From assembly GCF_007859765.1 (NCBI RefSeq), contig NZ_SIHJ01000002.1, positions 620,001 to 684,000 on the forward strand: a stretch of 64,000 nucleotides of DNA. Direction: 5' to 3'. The notes under the pieces are model-generated. The model did not search any database and had not been told where the DNA came from. It worked only from the letters and a program-made list of their open reading frames with translations. The stretch's first letter is position 1, and each line of letters opens with the position of its first letter. A program made the translations under genes and the position numbers. Positions 26,133 to 34,342 of this stretch are shown one piece after another. Source of the stretch: Posidoniimonas corsicana. Its GTDB lineage: Bacteria > Planctomycetota > Planctomycetia > Pirellulales > Lacipirellulaceae.

Positions 26133-27704
26133 ATGCCGCCCAATCAACTAGCCTTCGACGCCTGGCTGCTCGAGTGCGGAATCGAGGCGGCCCTGTTCTT
26201 CGCCGCGATGCAGGTGCTGTGCGGGCTGGCGTTGACCGGCGTATCGGCGCGTGACCGCTGCTTCGCTCTGCTTGTCGGCTTCCTGGCGTGCCTGCTGCTG
26301 CCGCTGCTGAGCGGCGCCGCTCTGTCCGCCGCCGCGTTGGAGCGTGCCCTGCCCGCGACCGGGCTAGCGGTCCTGAAGGCGCTGCCGGCGGTGTGGCTGA
26401 CCGGCTTCCTGCTGCTCCTCGCACAACACACGCTGCGGATCGTCCGCATGGAACGGCAGACCCGCCGGCTCAAGCGGTCGCTCGCCCCATGGGAACCTGA
26501 CTTCTACCTCCGCCTGGCCGCGGAGAACGGGCTTGCCCGCCCGCCGCTGCTGCTGGTCGACCCGTCGGCAACGTCCGCCTCGATCCAGGGCATCTGGCGG
26601 CCGATCATTCGTGTCGGCCCGGATTTCGTCGCGCTGCCGATCACGCAACAGCAGCAGATCGTGCTGCACGAGCTGCAGCACTTCAAGCGCCGCGACCTGC
26701 TGGCCACCGTTGTCGCGCGGCTAGTGGTCGCGGTCTATTGGCCGATACCCTCCGCGTGGCGCCTCGCCAGCCAGCTCGCCCTCGACAGCGAACGCGCCTG
26801 TGACGACGCCGTGCTGGCCGCGGGCTACCGGCCGCGCGACTACGCCGAGACCCTGATCTCCGCTTTCGAGCGGCAGCCGCTATCGGAGCCAAACGGCATC
26901 TACTCGCTGGCGGTAGCCCCGTCCCGTGGCCAGCGTGCGACGCTGAGCATGAACTGGGGCGCCTGGCGGGCCGACTCAACGCTCCACAAGCGGTTGATCT
27001 CCATCATTAGCCCCCGGTCGCGCCGCGCCCCGAGCATGCTCTGCCGCGCGACCAGCGCGTCGGTCGTGCTGCTCACGGCGTTGGCGTGCTCTGGCGCCAA
27101 CCCAATCGCCCGAGCCCTCCCGCCGACAGAGCCGGTCACCGTGCGTGTGGCCGTTCAGACCACCAGCGACGACGCCGAGGAGAACGTGTCGACCGGCGAG
27201 GTCATGGTCGCCAGCCGCGACCTCGACTTCTTCTACGACAAGCAGCAGGAGATGCACCCGCTGGTGGGTGTGCGGTTCTGCGGGCTCAACATCCCGCGCG
27301 GCGCCCGTCTGCTGTCGGCCAGGATCGTGTTCGTTGGCGACGAGCTGCCCGCCGGCATGCCAAGGCTCTCGATCATGTGCCAGCAGGACCCCAACGCCCG
27401 CACTTTCTTGAAACGTCCGTTCGACATATCCGACCGGTTCTCTGGCGGCGAGCCGTCGGTGCAGTGGCGCCCAGGCGCCGATTGGTGCGAGATCTCACGC
27501 ACCGCCGACTCGATTACCCCCGAGCTCCGCGAACTGGTTCAAGACCTGATCGACCACCCGGAGTGGAACGCGGGCAGCTGCATCGTGTTTGGCGTCGCGT
27601 CGGAGAAGAGCAGCCCGCAGACCTACCGCGAGTCGGCCTCGTTCGATCACGAGCTCGGCCCCGAGGTCGCGCCGGTGCTCGAGATCACCTACCAGGACTT
27701 CTAA
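26133..27704 (+). CDS. M56 (BlaR1-like) membrane sensor protease with an unusual extracytoplasmic domain
   Basis: A 523-residue membrane protein. Hydrophobic segments lie near residues 18-35, 42-65 and 78-98, and a last one near 305-322. Between them lies the cytoplasmic gluzincin site HELQHFKRRD (H179, E180, H183) with DSERACDDAVL (E220), the M56 family signature. Instead of the penicillin-binding sensor of BlaR1, the C-terminal 190 residues begin TVRVAVQTTSDDAEENV and contain GVRFCGLNIPRGARLLSARI and SVQWRPGADW. This pattern resembles DNRLRE-type beta-sandwich domains found in secreted proteins. I infer that it senses an extracellular ligand, perhaps a polysaccharide or envelope signal, and cleaves the neighbouring BlaI-type repressor. 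The GDPD gene follows 29 bases later. Confidence 0.87.
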   Translation: MPPNQLAFDAWLLECGIEAALFFAAMQVLCGLALTGVSARDRCFALLVGFLACLLLPLLSGAALSAAALERALPATGLAVLKALPAVWLTGFLLLLAQHTLRIVRMERQTRRLKRSLAPWEPDFYLRLAAENGLARPPLLLVDPSATSASIQGIWRPIIRVGPDFVALPITQQQQIVLHELQHFKRRDLLATVVARLVVAVYWPIPSAWRLASQLALDSERACDDAVLAAGYRPRDYAETLISAFERQPLSEPNGIYSLAVAPSRGQRATLSMNWGAWRADSTLHKRLISIISPRSRRAPSMLCRATSASVVLLTALACSGANPIARALPPTEPVTVRVAVQTTSDDAEENVSTGEVMVASRDLDFFYDKQQEMHPLVGVRFCGLNIPRGARLLSARIVFVGDELPAGMPRLSIMCQQDPNARTFLKRPFDISDRFSGGEPSVQWRPGADWCEISRTADSITPELRELVQDLIDHPEWNAGSCIVFGVASEKSSPQTYRESASFDHELGPEVAPVLEITYQDF

Positions 27705-27733
27705 CGACCGCCCCAAGGCCCCCAAAGGCGCCG

Positions 27734-29602
27734 ATGACCGATGAAGAGAAGCCCCGGCCCGCCGTTGGCGATGTTGTGCGGCGACTCCGACGATCTTGGG
27801 CGCCGCTGCTGCTGACGGACCTCGGTTTCAAGGCGGCGTCGTTCATCGTGCTTACGCCGCTGGTGGGCGTGCTGTTCCGGATGGTGCTCGCCGCCACGGG
27901 CGACGAGGTGGTCTCCGATGCCGATATCCTCCACGCCTTCCTCAGCCCGTTGGGGCTCGCCGGCGCCATCGGCGTCGGAGCGTTGCTGCTGGGGGTAGTC
28001 GCGCTGGAGCAGGCGGCCCTTATGGCGGTCTTGGTTCAACGCGAACAGGGGCAGAACCTGCCACCTATCTCGGCCTTCCGCTTTGCGGCGGCCAACGCCT
28101 GGCGGGTTGTCCGGGTCACCGGTCGGATCTGTGCGGTCGCCCTCGCGGCGGTGCTGCCCTGCCTGACGGCAGCCGGATTGGTCTATTGGGCCCTGCTGAC
28201 TGAATACGACATCAACTACTACCTGAAGGAGAAGCCGACCGAGTGGACCGTCGCGTTTGCCCTCGGGGCCGTCATCGCGGCGGCGCTGGCCGCCGTGATC
28301 CTCCGCCTCATTACGAGCTGGTTCTTCGCTCTGCCCGTTGTGCTGTTAGAGGGGGTCGAGCCGGGGCGGGCGCTGCGCGCCAGCGCCGAACGGGCGGCGG
28401 GACACCGATGGACGATTGCCGCCTGGGTGGTCGGCTGGCTGCTGGCGACGCTCTTGCTATCGGCGGTGGTGACCGGCGCCGTTGGCGTTTTTGGACGGGC
28501 GATCACCCCCACCGAGACCGATTCGCTGCGGGCGCTGACCATCGCGGTTGGCGTGACCCTGCTGGCGTGGTCGGTCGCTAACCTGGTCGTGAATGTGGTG
28601 AACACAGCGGCGTTCGCGGCGATCCTGCTCAGCCTCTACCGCACGATCGGCGGCAATGGCGAACCGGCGACGCCCCTGGTCGGGCTGCCGACCACCGCCC
28701 CCAGCGCTGACCGTCTCCGGGTGACGCGGTTCCGGTTGTTGTCGGCAGGCGTCATCGGTGGAATCATCGCCATCACCATCGGCGCCGCGACGCTGGGCGG
28801 CGTCCGGCTCCAGGACGACGTGCAGATCATGGCGCACCGCGGCGCGTCGGTGTCGGCGCCGGAGAACACCATGGCCGCCTTTCAGGCCGCGATCGACGCC
28901 GGCGCCAACTGGATCGAGCTTGACGTCCAAGAGAACGCCGACGGCGAGGTCGTGGTGATGCACGACAGCGATTTCATGAAGCTGGCGCGCGACCGACGCA
29001 AGATCTGGGACGCCAAAGGAGCGGATCTCGCTGACATCGACATCGGCAGTTGGTTCTCACCCGACTTCGCCGACCAGCGTGTGCCTACGCTCGGCGAGGT
29101 GCTCGACCTGTGCAAGGGCAAGGTCGGCGTGAACATTGAGCTCAAGTACTACGGCCACAACGAACGGCTCGAGCAGCGCGTCGCCGATGCGGTCGCCGAC
29201 CGCGGGATGGACGCGCAGGTGATGGCGATGTCGCTCAAGCGGGAGGGCGTCCGCAAGATGAAGTCGCTCCGGCCGGATTGGAAGGTCGGGCTGCTGATGT
29301 CCGTCGCCGCGGGCGACCCGGGGAAGATCGACGCGGACTTCCTGGCCGTGAACGCCGGGTTCGCCGACCTCCGCCTGATCGAAGCCGCGCACGCCAGCGG
29401 CAAAGAGGTCTTCGTGTGGACCGTCAACGACGCCGCGACCATGTCCGCGATGATCAGCCGCGGCGTCGACGGCCTGCTCACCGACGACCCGGCGCTGGCC
29501 CGCTCGGTGCTCGCTCAGCGGGCCGGGCTGGACGCGCCGCAGCGGCTGCTGCTGGAACTTGCCGGCCTGCTCGGCGTGAAGCCAGAGCTGGGCGAGCAGT
29601 AG
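27734..29602 (+). CDS. membrane glycerophosphodiester phosphodiesterase (GDPD)
   Basis: A 622-residue enzyme starting at ATG 27734 (MTDEEK); the longer frame lies inside the M56 gene. Residues about 20-350 hold roughly seven hydrophobic segments, resembling the glycerophosphoryl diester phosphodiesterase membrane domain. The C-terminal catalytic part begins with IMAHRGASVSAPENT (H368, R369), followed by GANWIELDVQ (metal-binding Glu/Asp) and VVMHDSDF (catalytic His). These are the HR, ExD and HD landmarks of GDPD TIM barrels. KVGVNIELKYYG and VFVWTVND complete the fold. It hydrolyses glycerophosphodiesters to sn-glycerol 3-phosphate and an alcohol, probably on the outer side of the membrane. 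It is probably co-transcribed with the BlaI/M56 pair and may be a target of that regulation. Confidence 0.9.
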   Translation: MTDEEKPRPAVGDVVRRLRRSWAPLLLTDLGFKAASFIVLTPLVGVLFRMVLAATGDEVVSDADILHAFLSPLGLAGAIGVGALLLGVVALEQAALMAVLVQREQGQNLPPISAFRFAAANAWRVVRVTGRICAVALAAVLPCLTAAGLVYWALLTEYDINYYLKEKPTEWTVAFALGAVIAAALAAVILRLITSWFFALPVVLLEGVEPGRALRASAERAAGHRWTIAAWVVGWLLATLLLSAVVTGAVGVFGRAITPTETDSLRALTIAVGVTLLAWSVANLVVNVVNTAAFAAILLSLYRTIGGNGEPATPLVGLPTTAPSADRLRVTRFRLLSAGVIGGIIAITIGAATLGGVRLQDDVQIMAHRGASVSAPENTMAAFQAAIDAGANWIELDVQENADGEVVVMHDSDFMKLARDRRKIWDAKGADLADIDIGSWFSPDFADQRVPTLGEVLDLCKGKVGVNIELKYYGHNERLEQRVADAVADRGMDAQVMAMSLKREGVRKMKSLRPDWKVGLLMSVAAGDPGKIDADFLAVNAGFADLRLIEAAHASGKEVFVWTVNDAATMSAMISRGVDGLLTDDPALARSVLAQRAGLDAPQRLLLELAGLLGVKPELGEQ

Positions 29603-29703
29603 CGTCCTCCGTCTGCTAATCCGCCGGCGCCGCGCTCAGCCATCTGATAGACTGATCAGCCGTTGCTTTTCTTGGCGGTCGACTCATCCTGGGCGGTCAC
29701 CCG

Positions 29704-32700
29704 ATGTCCAACACGCGTACTCCCACCGCGTTGGCGGTGTTGCTCTCCGCGGCGCTGCTCTCACCATGCGCCGGCGATGGCCTTTCGCAACTGCGGGACG
29801 ACTTTCGCAACCCGCCCGAAGCGGCCTGGCCGCGGACCTGGTGGCACTGGACCAAGGGCGCCGTGCGTAAGGAGGGGATCACCAAAGACCTGGAGTGGAT
29901 GAAGGGGGCCGGCATCGCTGGGTTCCAGTTGGCCGACGTCAACGCAGGCGGCGGGCAGAACGTCGAACCGACGGTCGACTACGGCAGCGCCGAGTGGCTG
30001 GACGCCGTAGGGCACGCGGCCGATGAAGCCGAGCGGCTCGGCCTGGAGATGGCGGTGTTCAGCTCGCCCGGCTGGAGCATGACCGGCGGACCCTGGGTCC
30101 GGCCGGAACAGGCCATGAAGAAACTGGTGTGGAGCGTGGCGCAGGTGACCGCCGATTCGCCAGCGCCGATCGCGCTCCCGCAGCCGCCGCGCAGCGAGGG
30201 CGAGTTTCTGGACCTGGGCGCCGGCCGCGGCGGTCAGACCGGCTTCTACCGCGACGCCCGCGTGCTCGCCTACCGCACGCCCGACGCCGAGCTTGGGCCG
30301 CTAACGCCGGCGGCGGTCGAAACCAACAACGGACCGATCGACGGCCAACGACTGTTCGACGGCAGCTACTCCGCGTCGACTGACGTCCGCGCACCGGCGG
30401 ACGGCGGCGCCGCCTGGATTGAGCAGTCGTTCGACAAGCCGGTCACCGTGCGGTCGATCACCCTCGCGGGCCGCGGGGGGATCCCCTGCGGCCGCGTGAC
30501 CGCCAGCGACGACGGCCGGCGGTACCGAGCACTAGTCACGCTGCCCGGCACGCAGCTCTACCGGCAGGCGCGGGTGCGGACCTTCGCCATTCCGGCGACC
30601 ACCGCCAAATACTTCCGGATCGAGCTGACCGGCGCGCCGATCCGACCGGCCGAGACCATGAGCGAGGCGCCGCCCCAGCCCGCCGAAAGCTATTCGCTGG
30701 TGGAGTGGCGGCTGAACCCCGGCGCTCGGGTCCACCGCTGGGAGGAGAAGGCCGGGTTCCGCCACCTGTTCGAGTATGAGACGGTCGCCGATCAGGCGGA
30801 GGCCGCCGCGGCCGCGATCCCCCGCGACGGCGTGCTCGATCTCACCGACCGCCTGGGGACCAACGGCGCTCTCGATTGGACGCCGCCGGCCGGCGAGTGG
30901 ACGGTGCTGCGGCTTGGGTACTCGCTCACCGGCGCCCGCAACCGGCCCGCCACGCCCGCGGGCTCGGGCTACGAGGTCGACAAGCTGAGCCGCAAGCACA
31001 CCAACGACTACTACGACCAGTACGCCAAGCTGCTCCGGCAGGCGGTCGGCGGCAACTACGGGCGGGGACTAGGGTACTGGCTGGTCGACAGCTGGGAGGC
31101 GGGCACGCAGAACTGGACGGAGGAGATGGTCGCCGAGTTCAGTCGCCGCCGCGGCTACGACCCGACGCCGTACCTGCCTGTGCTGACCGGGCGGGTGGTG
31201 GGCGACGCACAGACCAGCAACCGATTCCTGTGGGACTTCCGCCGCACGCTGGCCGACATGTACGCCGACAACCACTATGGCGTGCTGCACGATCGGTTGG
31301 CGGCGGACGGCCTGGGGCTTTACTCCGAAGCGTCCGGCGTATCGCTCGAGATCCCCGAGGACACGCTGCTGAACAAGAGCCGGGTGGACATCCCGATGGG
31401 CGAGTTCTGGGTCCGCGACCTGCACCCAAGACTGATGTACCTGCAGGACGTCCGCGGCGCGGCGTCCGCGGCGCACGCGTACGGCAAGCCAATCGTAGCG
31501 GCCGAGGCGTTCACGGGCGGCGGCTACGAGTCGCCGTTCTCGCTCAAGCGGGTTAGCGACTACTGGCTGGCGCAGGGGATCAACCGGCTGATCTACCACA
31601 CGTCGGCCCACCAGCCGCTCGACACGCCGCCCGGCAACACCATGGTGGGCACGCACCTGCACCGCAACATCACCTGGGCGGAGCACGCGCGGCCGCTCAA
31701 CGAGTACTTCGCGCGGCTCTGCTGCCTGCTGCAGCAGGGCCAGCCGGCGGTCGACATCGCGTACCTGCTGGGCGAGGGCGCGCCGTCGACGCCGCCGATC
31801 TGGGGCGCCGGAACCCAGCCGGCGCCGCCGGACGGGTACAAGCACGACTTCCTCAACGCCGATGTGCTGCTGAACCGCTTGTCGGTCGGCGAGGACGGCC
31901 GCCTCACCCTGCCCGACGGCATGAGCTACCGCGTCCTGGTGCTGCCAAATGAACAACGGATGCGGCCGGAGCTGATGGAGAAGCTGTGGAAACTGGTGAT
32001 CGCCGGCGCCGTGATTGTTGGCCCGCGACCAATCAGCTCGCCGAGCTTGATGGGCCAACCGGACACCGACAATGCAGTGGCCCAACTGGGTGAGGAGCTG
32101 TGGGGGGACCTCAACGGCGTCACGAGGACCATCCGCCACGTGGGCGAGGGGATGGTGGTGTGGGGCCGCCCGCTGGCCGACGTGCTTGACCGGGTCGGCG
32201 CCAAGCCCGACCTCGAGTGGGCCGGACCGCTCGGCACCGAGGTCGCGTGGACGCACCGCCGCACGGACGACGCGGACCTGTACTACCTGTCAAACCTGAT
32301 GCCGCAGACCGCCACGCTGCAACTGAGGCTCCGCGCCGACGCCCAGCACGCCGAGGTTTGGCGGCCCGACACCGGCGGCGCCACGCCCTGCCCCGCCTCG
32401 ACAACCGACGGCCGAACCGAGCTGCAGCTGCGTCTGCAGCCCAACGAGACGGTGTTCGTTGTGCTGCACGACGATACTCCTACGGCGGAGGCAGCCCGAT
32501 CAATAGCGGCCACCGAAGAGATCGAAGAGCTTACGGGTCCGTGGACGGTTTCATTCCCACCGAACCTGGGCGCCCCGGAAGAAATCACAATTGATACATT
32601 GGCGCCGCTCACCGACCACCAGACCCCCGGCGTGAAGTACTTCTCGGGGACCGCCCGGTTTCTGGTTCGCTTCGAGGCCGCCCCCGAATGGCTTGACTCC

Positions 32701-33048
32701 GGCGGCGAGCTGCTGCTCGACCTGGGCGACGTCCGCGACATCGCCCAGGCTTCGCTCAACGGCCGGCCGCTGGGGCTGTGCTGGAAGTCGCCCTACCGGT
32801 TCGACCTGCGCAGCGCGCTGCGTTCCGGCGAGAACGAACTGGAAGTGAGCGTCACCAACCAATGGACCAACCGCATCGCGGGCGACCTCGCTGGTCCGCC
32901 CGATCAGCAAGTGCTGCCGGGCTCGCGCGGCGGCCTGCGGTTCCGCCCCCCAAGGCTGGCCGAGTCGGGCCTGCTCGGCCCCGTGCGGATTCTTGCCGCG
33001 CCCGCCGCTACACCTCCCCCTAGTCCGCAAGGAACCTCTCATGACTAG
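29704..33048 (+). CDS. GH106-type alpha-L-rhamnosidase, secreted
   Basis: A 1114-residue exported glycoside hydrolase. The signal peptide (TALAVLLSAALLSPCAG) is followed by the GH106 start with PRTWWHWTKGAVRKEGITKDLEWMKGAGIAGFQLAD, and later GLEMAVFSSPGWSMTGGPWV. The central catalytic barrel contains YWLVDSWEAGTQNWTEEM and GLGLYSEASGV, with acidic residues suited to catalysis. The C terminus holds a beta-sandwich, galactose-binding-like domain (GTARFLVRFEAAPEW, LLLDLGDVRDIAQASLNGRPLG). GH106 enzymes remove terminal alpha-L-rhamnose from pectic rhamnogalacturonan or related algal polysaccharides. The stop overlaps the CE15 start by eight bases, so the pair is co-translated. The family is clear from the N-terminal sequence; the exact substrate is not. 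Confidence 0.9.
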   Translation: MSNTRTPTALAVLLSAALLSPCAGDGLSQLRDDFRNPPEAAWPRTWWHWTKGAVRKEGITKDLEWMKGAGIAGFQLADVNAGGGQNVEPTVDYGSAEWLDAVGHAADEAERLGLEMAVFSSPGWSMTGGPWVRPEQAMKKLVWSVAQVTADSPAPIALPQPPRSEGEFLDLGAGRGGQTGFYRDARVLAYRTPDAELGPLTPAAVETNNGPIDGQRLFDGSYSASTDVRAPADGGAAWIEQSFDKPVTVRSITLAGRGGIPCGRVTASDDGRRYRALVTLPGTQLYRQARVRTFAIPATTAKYFRIELTGAPIRPAETMSEAPPQPAESYSLVEWRLNPGARVHRWEEKAGFRHLFEYETVADQAEAAAAAIPRDGVLDLTDRLGTNGALDWTPPAGEWTVLRLGYSLTGARNRPATPAGSGYEVDKLSRKHTNDYYDQYAKLLRQAVGGNYGRGLGYWLVDSWEAGTQNWTEEMVAEFSRRRGYDPTPYLPVLTGRVVGDAQTSNRFLWDFRRTLADMYADNHYGVLHDRLAADGLGLYSEASGVSLEIPEDTLLNKSRVDIPMGEFWVRDLHPRLMYLQDVRGAASAAHAYGKPIVAAEAFTGGGYESPFSLKRVSDYWLAQGINRLIYHTSAHQPLDTPPGNTMVGTHLHRNITWAEHARPLNEYFARLCCLLQQGQPAVDIAYLLGEGAPSTPPIWGAGTQPAPPDGYKHDFLNADVLLNRLSVGEDGRLTLPDGMSYRVLVLPNEQRMRPELMEKLWKLVIAGAVIVGPRPISSPSLMGQPDTDNAVAQLGEELWGDLNGVTRTIRHVGEGMVVWGRPLADVLDRVGAKPDLEWAGPLGTEVAWTHRRTDDADLYYLSNLMPQTATLQLRLRADAQHAEVWRPDTGGATPCPASTTDGRTELQLRLQPNETVFVVLHDDTPTAEAARSIAATEEIEELTGPWTVSFPPNLGAPEEITIDTLAPLTDHQTPGVKYFSGTARFLVRFEAAPEWLDSGGELLLDLGDVRDIAQASLNGRPLGLCWKSPYRFDLRSALRSGENELEVSVTNQWTNRIAGDLAGPPDQQVLPGSRGGLRFRPPRLAESGLLGPVRILAAPAATPPPSPQGTSHD

Positions 33049-34333
33049 CCGTGCACTGTTGGTCGGTTTCGCCGTAGCCGTGATGCTCTCCCAGCCGGCG
33101 ATCGGCGTCGAACTGCCCGACTACCCAGACGACGAGGTGGCGGGAGTGGCGGTCAACTACACCGAGGCGGAGGTCGGCGACTACACGCTGCCCGACCCGC
33201 TGCGGCTGTCTAGCGGCGAGGCGGTCGCCACGCCCGACGCGTGGCGGGAGCAGCGTCGGCCAGAGCTGCACGCGCTGATCGAGAGCCAACAGTTCGGCCG
33301 CGCGCCAGGCAAGCCGGCCAAGGTCCGCGCTGAAGTGACCGAAGGCCCCACGCCAGCGTTCGACGGACTCGCCACGCGTGAGCAGGTGACCATCCCCCTG
33401 GGCGATGATGATTCGGCGCCGTCGATCAAGCTGCTGGTCTACACTCCGGCCAAGCTGGAGCAACCAGCGCCGGTGCTGCTCTCAATCAGTTTCGTGCCCA
33501 ACAATCAGAGGGTCGACGACCCGGCGGTGCGTGTCGGGCAGCGGTGGGATCGACAGTCGCAGCAACGTGTGCCCGCCGAAGGACCGGGTCGGTTCGGCAA
33601 ACTGCCGGTGCGGCTGTTTGTGGAGAACGGGCTCGGCATCGCCACGCTGAACTACGCGGACATCGAAATTGACGCGAAGGACGCTGCCCAGCACGGCATC
33701 CGTGGCGCCGCCGGCGACAACCTGGCGGACGACCAGTGGGGCGCCATCGCGGCGTGGTGCTGGGGCATCAGCCGGGTGGTCGACTACTTTGAGACCGACC
33801 CGCTGGTCGACGCCAACCGGGTGGCGATCACCGGCATCTCGCGGCTCGGCAAGACCGTGCTGTGGGCCGGCGCCAACGACCAGCGCATCGCCGCGGTGAT
33901 CGCGAGCTGCTCCGGCGAAGGGGGCGCCGCGCTGAGCCGACGCAACTACGGCGAGACCATCGCCCACCTGGCCTCGCCCGAGCGGTACGCGTACCAGTTC
34001 GCCAAGAACTACCAGCAGTGGGGCCCGGAACCGCGGCGGGCGCCATTCGACGCGCACGAGCTGATCGCGCTGATCGCGCCCCGCCCGCTGCTGCTGCAGA
34101 CCGGCACGTCCGACAAGTGGTCTGACCCCAAGGGCGAATTCCTGGCCGCCAAGGCCGCCACGCCCGTGTACGAGTTGCTGGGCCAGACCGGCGTCGACGC
34201 CGCCGAGCTGCCGCCCGCCGGTCAGCAGGTAGGCGGCACGCTCAGCTACTACATGCACGACGGCGGCCACGGGATGGTCCCGGGCGACTGGGAGGTGTTC
34301 GCGGGCTTCCTGAAGGAGCGCCTGGCCGACTAG
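33041..34333 (+). CDS. CE15-family glucuronoyl methylesterase (alpha/beta hydrolase), secreted
   Basis: A 430-residue exported esterase. The ATG at 33041 follows AAGGAACCTCTC, which favours it over an in-frame start 48 bases upstream. A signal peptide covers about the first 22 residues (LLVGFAVAVMLSQPAIG). The nucleophile elbow GISRLGKTVLW (S267), SCSGEGGAAL (E293) and HDGGHG (H410) match CE15 enzymes, with the acid placed as in bacterial members. ALIAPRPLLLQTGTSDKWSD is also typical. CE15 enzymes cut esters between 4-O-methyl-glucuronic acid and lignin or other alcohols. Coupled to GH106 and near GH127, it supports a locus for complex uronate-bearing plant or algal polysaccharides. It lies ten bases from the stop of the convergent GH127 gene. 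Confidence 0.9.
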   Translation: MTSRALLVGFAVAVMLSQPAIGVELPDYPDDEVAGVAVNYTEAEVGDYTLPDPLRLSSGEAVATPDAWREQRRPELHALIESQQFGRAPGKPAKVRAEVTEGPTPAFDGLATREQVTIPLGDDDSAPSIKLLVYTPAKLEQPAPVLLSISFVPNNQRVDDPAVRVGQRWDRQSQQRVPAEGPGRFGKLPVRLFVENGLGIATLNYADIEIDAKDAAQHGIRGAAGDNLADDQWGAIAAWCWGISRVVDYFETDPLVDANRVAITGISRLGKTVLWAGANDQRIAAVIASCSGEGGAALSRRNYGETIAHLASPERYAYQFAKNYQQWGPEPRRAPFDAHELIALIAPRPLLLQTGTSDKWSDPKGEFLAAKAATPVYELLGQTGVDAAELPPAGQQVGGTLSYYMHDGGHGMVPGDWEVFAGFLKERLAD

Positions 34334-34342
34334 GCCGCCCGC

